A stretch of 64,000 bases of DNA from Actinocrispum wychmicini. Its GTDB lineage: Bacteria; Actinomycetota; Actinomycetes; Mycobacteriales; Pseudonocardiaceae. Positions within the stretch are counted from its first letter, which is position 1; every line of letters begins with the position of its first letter. Location of the stretch: the NCBI RefSeq assembly GCF_004345645.1, contig NZ_SLWS01000002.1, positions 248,001-312,000 of the forward strand, in the 5' to 3' direction. The notes under the pieces are model-generated. The model made no database searches. It worked only from the letters and a program-made list of their open reading frames with translations, and was not told where the DNA came from. Positions 8,237 to 16,999 of the stretch are shown one piece after another. The position numbers and the translations under genes are program-made.

Positions 8237-9745
8237 GTGCGGCCAGGACACATCCCCACACTCTTGCTCATCCCCCTGCTCACCAGCGTGCCGGCGGCCC
8301 AGGCACGCACGTCCCACCAGGTGTCGGTCACGGTGACCGAAGGCACCAACATCGCCGTCACCGCGGCGCCGCGCACCGGCGCCATGGTGATGGAACGGCC
8401 TGGCTTCGCCGCCAAGAGCCAGCCCGCGGTGGTCGACGGGTCGATCTACTTCGGCGGCCCGGACGGGAAGTTCTACGCGCTCGACGCTCGCACCGGCGCC
8501 ACGAGGTGGACCTTCACCCTCACCCGGTCAGTCGTCAACGACGCGCCCACGGTCGCCCACGGAAAGGTCTACTTCGGCGACTCCGCCGGCAACGTGTACG
8601 CGCTGTCGACCCGTACCGGCAAGTTGCTGTGGACGAAGGACACCGAGTCGCACCCGGCCGGGCTCCACACCAGTTCACCGCTCTACTACCGTGGACGGAT
8701 CTATCTCGGCGCGTCGAGTGGTGAGAACATCACCAGCGACGTGAACTACCCGTGTTGCACGTTCCGTGGCCACATCGACTCGCTCGACGCCGACACCGGC
8801 GACCTCGTCTGGCGGTATTTCACCGTTCCCGAACCCAAGGCGACCGGCACCTGGCCGAGCGGCGCGACGAAGTACGAACCGTCCGGCGCCGGTGTCTGGA
8901 GCTCACCTGTGATCGACGAGCACACCGGCACGCTCTACGTGGGCACCGGCCAGAACTACAGCGGCAGCGGCGGCGACTTCGACTCGTTGCTCGCACTGGA
9001 CGCCAAGTCCGGCGCGGTCCGGTGGAAGCAGCAGGTCACCAAGGCCGACACATGGCGGTTGCTGTGCAGCCGCCCGGACAACGAGGGGTTCTGCCCGGGG
9101 CAACGCGACGGCACCGCGCTCGACTACGACATCGGCGCCACCCCCAACCTGCTGCGGGTCGGCGACCGGACGCTCGTCGGCGTCGGCCAGAAGAGCGGTG
9201 CATACCACGTGTTCGACGCGCGCACCGGCGATGTCGTCTGGCGCCGCCAGCTCGGCCGGCCAATACCTGGTGGGGGTATCGGGGGCGTCCAGTGGGGTGC
9301 CAGCACGGACGGCCGGCGTGTGTACGTAGCCACCTACATGGCGAACCCAGGCACCCTCTTCGCGCTGGACCCCGCGACCGGCACGGAGATCTGGTCGACC
9401 GCCAACCCAGCCGACGGCTGCACCACCGGCGGTGCCGCCCAGTTCCCGAACCTCTGCGTGCCAGCCCACCCCGGAGCGGCGACCGGATCACCTGGTCTCG
9501 TCTGGGAAGGCAGCGACGACGGCAAGATCCGCGCATACTCGGCAAAGGACGGCAAGGTGTTGTGGACGTACGACACGGTCCGTGACTTCGACGGCGTGAA
9601 CGGTGTTCCCGGGCGGGGTAACGCGATCTCCGCGGCCGGTGGCGCGGTAGTGGCCAACGGCATGCTGTACGTGCAGGCGGCCGGCGCGCTGTTCTCGTCC
9701 TACCCGAGCGACCGGGGAAACGTCCTGCTGGCCTTCGGACTGTGA
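8237..9745 (+). CDS. Secreted PQQ-type beta-propeller protein (polyvinyl-alcohol-dehydrogenase-like)
   Basis: 502 residues from the GTG at 8237, which follows AAGGAGGG at seven-base spacing. The first about 26 residues form a signal peptide ending ...PAAQA. The rest is a chain of propeller blades with repeated YFGGPDGKFYALDARTG-type and GNVYALSTRTG-type motifs. The insert with Cys residues (SRPDNEGFCPGQRDGTAL) and the GVQWGAS blade recall polyvinyl-alcohol-dehydrogenase-like quinoproteins. No CxxCH heme motif is seen, so electron transfer, if any, needs a partner. It could also be a non-enzymatic PQQ-like scaffold. A terminator hairpin follows it. Confidence 0.85.
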   Translation: MRPGHIPTLLLIPLLTSVPAAQARTSHQVSVTVTEGTNIAVTAAPRTGAMVMERPGFAAKSQPAVVDGSIYFGGPDGKFYALDARTGATRWTFTLTRSVVNDAPTVAHGKVYFGDSAGNVYALSTRTGKLLWTKDTESHPAGLHTSSPLYYRGRIYLGASSGENITSDVNYPCCTFRGHIDSLDADTGDLVWRYFTVPEPKATGTWPSGATKYEPSGAGVWSSPVIDEHTGTLYVGTGQNYSGSGGDFDSLLALDAKSGAVRWKQQVTKADTWRLLCSRPDNEGFCPGQRDGTALDYDIGATPNLLRVGDRTLVGVGQKSGAYHVFDARTGDVVWRRQLGRPIPGGGIGGVQWGASTDGRRVYVATYMANPGTLFALDPATGTEIWSTANPADGCTTGGAAQFPNLCVPAHPGAATGSPGLVWEGSDDGKIRAYSAKDGKVLWTYDTVRDFDGVNGVPGRGNAISAAGGAVVANGMLYVQAAGALFSSYPSDRGNVLLAFGL

Positions 9746-9751
9746 CAGCGA

Positions 9752-9779
9752 CTCCGGACGAGTCAAGGCTCGTCCGGAG
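9752..9779 (+). terminator. Hairpin terminator of the propeller gene
   Basis: CTCCGGACGAG (9752-9762), loop TCAAGG, CTCGTCCGGAG (9769-9779): a perfect 11-base stem seven bases after the stop at 9745. There is no T-tract, as is usual in high-GC actinobacteria. Confidence 0.75.
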
Positions 9780-9817
9780 CTGGCACGGCGAGTTGGACGG
9801 TGGGATCGGGCGCTGAC

Positions 9818-9852
9818 CGGAGGGCCCGGTGGACGCGGCCCCGGGCCCTCCG
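9818..9852 (-). terminator. Hairpin terminator of the convergent small secreted gene
   Basis: Arms 9818-9829 and 9841-9852 are exact reverse complements (12 bases, core GGAGGGCCCGG) around an 11-base loop. It lies just beyond the stop of the minus-strand gene that ends at 9860. Confidence 0.75.
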
Positions 9853-9859
9853 TCGCGGG

Positions 9860-10102
9860 TCAGCCCTTGAACGCCCCGGCCACGATCCCGGCGACGTTCG
9901 CGGACGCGTACTCGGTGGTGGCATCGGCGGATGCCTTGCCCAGCTTCTTGTAGGCCCCGGCCACGATCGCCGGCGCGTAGCCGTGCTCCGACGCGGACGC
10001 CCCGAACTCGGTCGCCGTCGCGGCCTGAGCGCTCGCCGCCCCGGCGATGCCGAGCAGCGCGCACGCCGCACCAATCACGATAACCCCAGCCGTCCTGCGC
10101 AT
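9860..10102 (-). CDS. Small secreted protein
   Basis: 80 residues from an ATG preceded by AAGGAGGA. The N-terminus is a signal peptide (MRRTAG, hydrophobic core, ASAQA-A; cleavage near residue 27). The mature part is about 53 residues, Ala/Gly-rich, with a loosely repeated motif (YAPAIVAGAYKKLGKA versus YASANVAGIVAGAFKG), so two imperfect helical repeats. No Cys. Function unknown. Confidence 0.75.
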   Translation of the reverse strand: MRRTAGVIVIGAACALLGIAGAASAQAATATEFGASASEHGYAPAIVAGAYKKLGKASADATTEYASANVAGIVAGAFKG

Positions 10103-10707
10103 GTGTCCTCCTTGATTAACCTGTTGGGCCGGTCACGATAGCGAGCCGGCCCGGCCGCGGAGGCCCTTTCGGCAGCAACCGGCCACGGGAGCTCAGGAGG
10201 GATGACCGACGGTGTCGTCCTGGCCCGGTCCGGGAGTAGCGTGCGCCGGCGGGAGCGTCGGTGGCCCGGCTCCCCGCACTCGCGGATCATCCAGATGGCG
10301 TGGGCGACGGCAAGGTAGACGAAGCGAACCAGCACGAGCCGCGATCATGCCCGACCCCCACCGGCCACACGCCGATACCTGTTGACCTGCACGGACGTGT
10401 TTCTCGACAGGCACAGATCCAGCAACAAGGCCAAGACCACGTCTAGCCAGAAACACGACCGCTACCCGGTCGCCATGCACATCCTCCTCGCCAACCACAT
10501 GGACAGATCCTGTTCATGCTCCGCGCCGGCTCCGGCTACGCTGACGGACAACTCACCATCAAGCCCCAGCCGGACAGCCTCGAAGACAATGGCCGGCCAA
10601 CAAGCATCAAGGTCCGGCCCGGCAGGCGAACAGCCACACCGCCGGCGTACTCCCCCGGGTATGCATCCCGGCGAAGGACTGCGCATGCGGGTTCGGCAAG
10701 CAGAGGA
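10103..10707. other. Long intergenic region, no intact gene
   Basis: About 600 bases. Frames here lack homology features. At 10379-10416 the sequence repeats 1544-1581 with 32 of 38 bases identical, which may mark a shared remnant. The right end presumably carries the promoter of the gene at 10708. Confidence 0.4.
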
Positions 10708-11241
10708 GTGATCGAGTTGTGGGAGGTGGCGGATGAGCAGCGTCGCCGGTGGGAGTACGCACCACACCAGACCGTTGGGCCGCTGGCCTTCGGGATCACA
10801 GCCGACGAGGTCGTCGACGCACTCCACGCGATCCGGAATCTCGACCACAGCGACCGGGCACAGTACGGTCCGACCGTCTCCCAGCCGGGTTGCTTCGCCG
10901 AGTTCCCCGATGTCGGAGTGACCACCTACTTCGCCCACGGCTCGCTGCTCGCCGGGGTCGCGATCGATGCTCTCCGCGGCCCTCAGGTCACCATCGACGG
11001 CGTCCCGCTCACCGGCCGCACACCGTCCGTACTGGACAAGTGGATCGTTGATCACACCGGCACGAACGACCTCGACCTGCGCTACACCCACGAAGGGAAC
11101 CCAGCATCGATTGCCCTCGGACTCGTCATGCGAGTACAGCGGGCCGGCGACCTCGTCCTGAGCCGTCCACTGTTACTCACACCGGAATGGGTCGAGGACT
11201 GTTGGGACCGCCTGCCCGACCACGAGTGGCGCACCTTCTGA
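10708..11241 (+). CDS. Hypothetical protein next to an SMI1/KNR4 relic
   Basis: 177 residues if read from the GTG at 10708, which follows AGAGGA closely; a GTG at 10726 is an alternative. The frame is open further upstream (ATG at 10516), but those codons look non-coding. The protein is soluble, acidic and about half beta (LAFGITADEVVDALHAI; VLDKWIVDHTGTNDLDLRY; LTPEWVEDCWDRLPDHEW). I do not recognise the family. Its place directly before a decayed SMI1/KNR4 gene suggests an immunity-type or stress locus; that is inference from context only. Confidence 0.6.
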   Translation: MIELWEVADEQRRRWEYAPHQTVGPLAFGITADEVVDALHAIRNLDHSDRAQYGPTVSQPGCFAEFPDVGVTTYFAHGSLLAGVAIDALRGPQVTIDGVPLTGRTPSVLDKWIVDHTGTNDLDLRYTHEGNPASIALGLVMRVQRAGDLVLSRPLLLTPEWVEDCWDRLPDHEWRTF

Positions 11242-11806
11242 ACCACCGACCACAAGCACACGCCAGCCCGCGACCCCGCCTATGGCAACGTCCAGGCGCC
11301 ACAGGCAATCAATCCACCGGCCGGTCCCGTGCGATGCCGTGGGCGCCGAGGACCGTTGTTCCCACCACTGGCACCACACGAGGTCGACGCCGCCGAACGC
11401 CTCATCGGACGCCCCGTGCCGACCTTGCTTCGCCGGATCTACACCGAAGTGGGCAACGGTGGCTTCGGCCCCGACACCGGCCTCGCCCAACCTTACCGAA
11501 GGCCACCGCGCACCCGGTGACGCGAGTGATTGGCGATCCACAATCAGCATGCACCTGCGCAATCGCGCAAGGAGGCTACCGTCGTCGTGGCTGTACCTCG
11601 GATGCACGATGGAGTGGTACGTCTCCCTGATCGCGGTCGACAACCCGGTACTGCTCTTCGACGCCGACGGGTGGGAACCCAGTTGGGGCGAAGAACCACA
11701 TGACGGACTCCGACACGCGACTGCGTCATTGCGGGAATGGCTACGGACATGGGCAACCGGCGGCAACGTCTGGGACACAGCACTCGGCGACAGCTCCCTC
11801 GACTGA
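11242..11806 (+). pseudogene. SMI1/KNR4 family protein, frameshifted
   Basis: Frame 1 encodes an SMI1/KNR4-type N-terminus (PHEVDAAERLIGRPVPTLL, then RRIYTEVGNGGFGP), but it stops at 11518-11520. The continuation is found one frame over (WLYLGCTMEWYVSLI, LFDADGWEP, SLREWLRTWATG) to the stop at 11804-11806, which matches the C-terminal half of the same family. One indel near 11490-11500 would join them. No good start codon is seen for the first part. SMI1/KNR4 proteins act as immunity factors of polymorphic toxins in bacteria. A sequencing error cannot be excluded. Confidence 0.6.
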
Positions 11807-12073
11807 ACGGCATTATGCGCCCGGCCACGGACGATGCGTTTGCCGAGAATGTCATCTATGCAGGTCAGAGGCGACCTATGCGAAGACCGGACCTACCTGA
11901 CGATCCAGCACCACAGACAGCTGCCTGACCGTCGGCACGAATCGCTCGACACCAGTTGCGGGACTTCGCCGCACCGAGCCGCAACCGCTTGCGCAGAGTC
12001 TCGGCAGAGATGGGCCGACCGGTCCTCGCCCACGTTCCAAAGCTCATGCGGCTGACCGCGTGGGAGGTTGTCC

Positions 12074-12997
12074 TCAGTGGCCGCCCTCGATGATCACTGC
12101 GAAGCCGTCGAGCAACGGTTGGAGTCCGAACTCGAACAGGTCGTCGAGGCGGAGGTCGTAGCCGTCGTCGAGAGCGCGCACGGTCTTCGCGAACGTTGGC
12201 GCGGCACCGGATTCGACGATCGCGGCAAGCGCGGACGCTTGTGTGTCCATCCACTGCTCGTCGGACAGTCCGGTGGTGGCCTCGGCGTGCGCTTCACGTT
12301 CCAGGTTCACCGCGATGCCGTGCACATAGCTGTACCCCAGCACGTGCAGATTCATCATCGTCGTCGGGTCAAGGCCGTGGCCGTCCATCGCCTTCATCGC
12401 CCATTCCGCGTGTGCCAACTGGTTGGCCAACGGGAGCGGGCGGGTGAGCGGATTGAACTGTGCCAGCCAGGGGTGTTTGCGGAACAGTCGCCACAGCATG
12501 CGTAGCCCCAACTCCAGGCGGGCCCGCCAGCCGTCCGGGGGTTGCTCGGGATAGGACTCATCACCGAAGGCGGCGTCGGCCATCAGTTCGATGAGGGCCT
12601 CCTTGCCGTTCACGTAGCGGTACGGCGACATCGTGGCCACCCCGAGCTTGGCCGCCACCCCGCGCATCGACAGCGCGGCCAGCCCGTGCTCATCCGCGAT
12701 GTCAATGGCCGCCCGCACGATCCGGTCCCTGGTGAACTCGCCGGTGTCCGTACTGTCCGGCTCGGCCGGTGGGCGACGTCCGGCCACCACCGTGCCGACC
12801 CTGGGCTGGGCGCGGACCAGCCCCGCCTGGCTCAGCGCGGTCAGTGCCTTGGCGGCGGTGGCCAGCGCGACGTTCCACTCCTTGGCGATCTGCCTGGTCG
12901 ATGGCACCCGCGCGCCGGCCGGGAGTTCGCCGGTCGTGATGCGCCGCCGAATCTCGGCAACGATCCGCTGGTAGGGCGGTGGCGCCTGGGTCGCCAT
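12074..12997 (-). CDS. GntR-TetR hybrid transcriptional regulator
   Basis: 307 residues from the ATG (complement of 12995-12997), preceded by AGGAGGAG. It carries two DNA-binding domains: a GntR-type winged helix at about 8-75 (GARVPSTRQIAKEWNVALAT) and a TetR HTH at about 95-145 (LSMRGVAAKLGVATMSPYRY), followed by a TetR_C_1-like ligand domain (tetracycline-repressor type). This fusion is known in actinobacteria and typically controls a divergent monooxygenase or exporter. Its divergent neighbour at 13107 is an FAD monooxygenase of the kind that can hydroxylate tetracycline-like aromatics. Confidence 0.92.
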   Translation of the reverse strand: MATQAPPPYQRIVAEIRRRITTGELPAGARVPSTRQIAKEWNVALATAAKALTALSQAGLVRAQPRVGTVVAGRRPPAEPDSTDTGEFTRDRIVRAAIDIADEHGLAALSMRGVAAKLGVATMSPYRYVNGKEALIELMADAAFGDESYPEQPPDGWRARLELGLRMLWRLFRKHPWLAQFNPLTRPLPLANQLAHAEWAMKAMDGHGLDPTTMMNLHVLGYSYVHGIAVNLEREAHAEATTGLSDEQWMDTQASALAAIVESGAAPTFAKTVRALDDGYDLRLDDLFEFGLQPLLDGFAVIIEGGH

Positions 12998-13106
12998 CAG
13001 CTCCTCCTGTACTAGCACACAGGGTTGGTCATCTCCGAGCGTTTCTTGCTAGAACTGCATATACAACGTACATACAGGCGCATACACCGTACAAGGGAGA
13101 CCGCTC
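12998..13106. promoter_or_regulatory. Divergent promoter with tandem CATACA/GTAC repeats
   Basis: Between the GntR-TetR gene and the monooxygenase gene. The stretch 13059-13096 holds two copies of a GCATAnACnnCGTACA-like element in direct orientation (GCATATACAACGTACATA and GCGCATACACCGTACAAG), an unusually AT-rich patch for this genome. It is the likely binding site of the hybrid regulator. Confidence 0.5.
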
Positions 13107-14219
13107 GTGCAGACCGTGCTCATCTCCGGAGCCAGCATCGCCGGACCCACGCTCGCCTACTGGCTACACCGCAACGGATTCGCCCCCACGATCGTCGAGC
13201 AGGCCCCAGCACCACGAACGGGCGGCCAGGCGATCGACGTCCGAGGAGTCGCGCTCGAGGTCGTCAACCGCATGGGCGTCCTCACCGACATCCAGCGGGC
13301 CCGCACCCAGATGCGCGGCATGTCCATGCTCGACGGCCACGGCAACGAAATCCACCGCACCGAGGACATGACCGTCAGCGGCGGTCGGCTCGACAACGAC
13401 GACGTCGAACTGCTCCGCGAAGACCTCACTCACCTGCTGCACACCCTCACGCACGACAACGTCGAATACATCTTCGACGACGCCATCACCTCGCTCGACG
13501 AGGATCCGCAGGGCGTGCGGGCCACCTTCCAACACGGCCAGCCCAGGACATTCGACCTCGTCATCGGCGCCGACGGCCAACATTCGAACGTGCGCGCGCT
13601 GACCTTCGGCCACGAGGGACAGTTCCACCACCACCTCGGCATGCACCTCGGGATCTTCAGCACGGACAACTTCCTCGACCTGGACAACTGGCAGGTCTGG
13701 CTCAGAGACGGCAACGCCGGCTACGGCATCTACCCGGTGCGCGACAACACCGAACTCCGAGTCAACATCGGCTTCCACTCCGGACCGATCGACTACGACT
13801 ACCGCGACATCGAGCAGCAGAAGCAAATCATCACCGACCGAGTCGCGGACCTGCGCTGGGAGACCCCGCGACTGGTGAAGGCCATGTGGGACGCCACCGA
13901 CTTCTACTTCGACAGCATGGCGCAGATCCGGATGGACACCTGGTCGCGGGGCCGGGTCACCCTGGTCGGCGACGCGGGCTACTGCGCGTCCGCGTTGTCC
14001 GGCCAGGGCACCAGCCTGGCACTGGTCGGCGCCTACATCCTCGCCGACGAACTCGCCAAGACTGGCGGCGACCACCTGGCGGCCTACACCCGCTACGAGC
14101 AACGCATGCGCCCGTTCGTCGACCTCAACCAGGCGTTGGCCACCGAGAACCCCGGCATGCCCGCGTCCGAGGAATCCATTGAATGCGCCAAAACCGCCAT
14201 CAGCCTCGGCACCCCATGA
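13107..14219 (+). CDS. FAD-dependent aromatic monooxygenase (PHBH/TetX-like)
   Basis: 370 residues from the GTG at 13107, which follows AAGGGAGA. The three class A flavin monooxygenase signatures are visible: the Rossmann motif near the N-terminus (ISGASIAGPTLAYWL, a GxGxxG variant with Ser/Ile), the DG motif at about 150 (LVIGADGQHSNVR), and the GD motif at about 287 (TLVGDAGYCASALSGQGTSL). These enzymes hydroxylate aromatic or polyketide substrates with NAD(P)H and oxygen. The divergent GntR-TetR regulator points to induction by an aromatic compound or drug. Substrate unknown. Confidence 0.92.
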   Translation: MQTVLISGASIAGPTLAYWLHRNGFAPTIVEQAPAPRTGGQAIDVRGVALEVVNRMGVLTDIQRARTQMRGMSMLDGHGNEIHRTEDMTVSGGRLDNDDVELLREDLTHLLHTLTHDNVEYIFDDAITSLDEDPQGVRATFQHGQPRTFDLVIGADGQHSNVRALTFGHEGQFHHHLGMHLGIFSTDNFLDLDNWQVWLRDGNAGYGIYPVRDNTELRVNIGFHSGPIDYDYRDIEQQKQIITDRVADLRWETPRLVKAMWDATDFYFDSMAQIRMDTWSRGRVTLVGDAGYCASALSGQGTSLALVGAYILADELAKTGGDHLAAYTRYEQRMRPFVDLNQALATENPGMPASEESIECAKTAISLGTP

Positions 14220-14237
14220 CCAAATGCTATGCCTGCG

Positions 14238-14537
14238 TCATACGGTATCGACCACGAGTCGATAGTTCGGTATGTTTTCCTCTCCTTCGAGGACAGTCTC
14301 CCCGGCAGGCGGTACCCATGATTTGTTGGGCATCAGCCCGAACAGGCATGAGTCACACCAGAGGGCTGCTTTGGCGACAGCGCCGGTCTCGATCTTCTTA
14401 CCGCCTACCATGAACACCATTCGCAATCGACGTGCGCCGCAATGGGGACACGTGCGTGAAGCGATCGAGGAAGGGTCTCGATGGAGGGAGCTGAACATTT
14501 CCACCCATTCATCGAATTCCGACTTCGACGGACTCAT
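14238..14537 (-). CDS. Small zinc-ribbon protein following the Rhs toxin tip
   Basis: 99 residues from an ATG whose bases overlap the stop of the preceding toxin-tip frame (ATGA at 14534-14537), so the two are translationally coupled. It has two CxxC pairs, Cys30/Cys33 (TCPHCG) and Cys61/Cys64 (WCDSC), a classical zinc ribbon, and a conserved-looking tail GEENIPNYRLV. No signal peptide or membrane segment. Position directly after a polymorphic-toxin C-terminus is where immunity genes sit, so an immunity role is plausible but unproven. The longer frame start at 14576 would overlap the toxin tip and is less likely. Confidence 0.65.
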   Translation of the reverse strand: MSPSKSEFDEWVEMFSSLHRDPSSIASRTCPHCGARRLRMVFMVGGKKIETGAVAKAALWCDSCLFGLMPNKSWVPPAGETVLEGEENIPNYRLVVDTV

Positions 14538-14860
14538 GATGGCATGTCCTGCCGATACTTTCCGTAACGTTCCCACCAGTCGTCCTCATACTGTTGGGCT
14601 TCTTTCTCCCAAGAATTCCCGGGGTCGTATTCCGCGGGATACCCCTTTCCGGATTCGATCTGTTGCACATGGAATTTTTCATGGACCAGCGTCCTGGCCA
14701 GCTGCTCCTCACTTCTGAACGCGGCCCTTCTGAGAGTGATGTCGCCATTCGGTGCCGTGATACCGTAGACGCCATCCCTGTTTTTGTCGATCTTGATGTT
14801 GAGGCTGCGGATGTCAATGTTGTACTTGTGGGCGATCTCATCAACCGACTGCCTGCTCAT
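14534..14860 (-). CDS. Rhs C-terminal toxin tip with HExxH metallopeptidase motif
   Basis: 108 residues as drawn, but almost certainly the detached C-terminus of the Rhs protein encoded just upstream. The same frame stays open leftwards through about 50 more codons (PIPIPVGPYHWGEKPDSCDE) that join the Rhs core near 15013. The motif LVHEKFHVQQ gives HExxH with His60, Glu61 and His64; Glu87 in SWEKEA is a possible third zinc ligand. Zincin-like toxin tips are a known class of polymorphic toxin. Translation could start at the internal ATG because it overlaps the Rhs stop (ATGA), which would yield a free tip protein. Confidence 0.6.
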   Translation of the reverse strand: MSRQSVDEIAHKYNIDIRSLNIKIDKNRDGVYGITAPNGDITLRRAAFRSEEQLARTLVHEKFHVQQIESGKGYPAEYDPGNSWEKEAQQYEDDWWERYGKYRQDMPS

Positions 14861-16890
14861 GGAAAGCCGGTCCGTCTTCGGATTCCGGTCCGGATTGGCT
14901 GGCCGCTTCGGCCCACAGGTGGCGGTCTCGTCACAGCTGTCCGGTTTCTCGCCCCAATGATACGGGCCGACCGGAATGGGAATTGGTTCATAACCACCGC
15001 CACCCCCGGAATCGCACCACTGAGGTCGTTGTAGTTGACCGGGTCGCCGCTGGTGTAGTCGTAGTCGTTGTCGGAGCCGGCGGCGACCGGGTCGGTTTGC
15101 ACGACACCGCCAGGCAGCGTCAGCACCCGCTGCTGAAGTTTCTCGGAGCCATCCAGGATGAAGTCAGGGCCGCCGGTGTCACTGGTGAAGCCGTAACGGG
15201 TTACCTGTACGGGGCTGTTGGCATTGTCCTGGGCTGTTCGTGCTGTGATGCGGTCGGTGACGTCGCGGGTGTAGCGGACTGTGCGTCCGGCGGCCGTGGT
15301 GGTGGACACGTGCCGGCGGGTGGAGTCATACCCGAGGGTGTCGGTGCCGACCGAAGTGGCGTTGCCGTAGGTGTCGTACTTGAACGACAGGGCGAGTCCG
15401 CCGTTGGTGGCGACCAGTCGGTCGGCGTTGTCGTAGCAGTAGCTGGTGCTGACTGCCGGGGCGCCGTTGAGGCTGTCGGTGGAGGCGGTTCGGTTGGTGT
15501 TCGCGCCAGCCTTCGGGTTGGGTCCGCAACCACCGTCGCCTGCGTAGGCGTACGTGAGTTGGTGGTGTGGCACGGTGGCCGCGATCAGGCGACCGACCCC
15601 GTCATGGGTGTAGGCGGATTTGTAGCTCGGACCGGTCGTGTCGGTGATGGTGTCGTCGGTGACGCGCTTGTCGCGGGCTCGGGTGACGGTGTCGGTGACG
15701 GTGGAGCCGGGGGTTGTCCAGGCCAGTGCGGTCAGTGATTCCGCGTCGTTGTCGGTGACCGCGAGGTTCGAGTTGTTGCCGTAGGCCACGGTGCGCAGGA
15801 ATCCCGCGTCGTAGGCGGGAGTGGCGATGGTGGTGCCGTCCAGGTCCTGGCCGGTGAGGCGGGAGGCGGTGTCCCAGTGGTAGGTCAAGGTCGAGGTGGC
15901 ACCGTTGATCCTGGTGGTGTCGCTGGTTTTGCGGTTGGCGACGTCGTACTGGGAGACGGTGACGGCACCGTTGGCGTCGGTGTAGGACACCATTTGGCGG
16001 AGTAGGTCGATCACGGTGGTGGTGGACCCACTGTCGTCGCTGACCTTGGTGGCCAACGGGTTGCCGCCTGCCACGGTTTTGGGCATACCGCCTTGACTGA
16101 CCGCCGGAGAACGAGTGTCGCAGGGGTTGGTGCGGGTTTCGGTGTCCCCGTAGTAGGTCGAGGTGCCGCGCTGGTCGGGGTTGGCGATGTCACCGGCGGG
16201 TAGCGAGGTGGCCAGCCGGCGTAGGTATCCTTGGCCGGGCTTCTCGAAACTGTTGCGGCGGGTCAGGTTGAGCCCGTTCCGGTCGCTGGTGGTGGCGACC
16301 GCCAGCCCCAGGGCCGGGTCGATCCCGTTGGCAGGATCCGAGTAGTTGGTCGTGGTTGTGGTTGAGGGCGCGCGTTCGGCGTTGCTGTCGGTGACGGTGC
16401 TGGTTGGGTAGCCGTAGCGGGGTGCCAGATTCTGGCCGGGCACCGTGACTGCCGCGCTGGCGCCGGGTGGTGTCCAGGTGAAGGACAGGGCGCCGCTGGT
16501 GCCGGCACGGTTGTAGTAGTCGACGCGGACGCGGTGCCAACTGCCGGCGGTCGCGTTCATGTAGGTGCCCGTGACCGCGGTGCTGGGCTTGTCGCTCCAG
16601 GAGTCCACGGTCAGCACGTCGTCGATCCTGAGCCGGACTCCATCCACGGCGGTGAACCCGACACCGTACTGACCGGTGGTGGGGAACTGGATCTCGCCGG
16701 TGAACCGTCCCGACCAGCCGTCGGTATTCGGCACCGGTGGCGTGCCACCCCAACTACCGGACAGGGAACCATCAGGTGTGCCGACCCCGGTCTGCCAGAC
16801 CGCCGGCACACCCGACAGGAACGGGTTGTCGTAGAACGCGGCCTGCAATCCGGCCATGCCCCCGTCATAACGAACCTCGCCGTCGACCGT
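14857..16890 (-). pseudogene. PA14-containing Rhs/YD-repeat protein, truncated at 5' end and frameshifted at 3' end
   Basis: About 670 residues of an Rhs-type protein. A PA14 domain starts near 16857 (AGLQAAFYDNPFLSG; YYNRAGTSGALSFTWTPP), followed by YD repeats (YDVANRKTSDTTRI, YHWDTASRLTGQDLD, YDNADRLVATNGG, YDTYGNATSVGTD). The core ends with DPVNYNDLSG near 15030, a form of the DPxNxxDPxG boundary before a toxin tip. Beyond it the frame turns to Arg-rich nonsense and stops at 14857, while the expected tip continues in the other frame after a one-base loss near 15011-15018. Upstream, the long N-terminal part and signal peptide are missing. It is a decayed toxin gene, or one disrupted by an assembly error. 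Confidence 0.7.
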
Positions 16891-16999
16891 GAGCGAACAG
16901 CGCGCTGAGCAACAAGACAGGGCAACCTCCAATGGGGAACACACGTGTTGGTTACACACGCCCACGCTCGACCGACACATTTTCTCGGGAGGGGATCAC

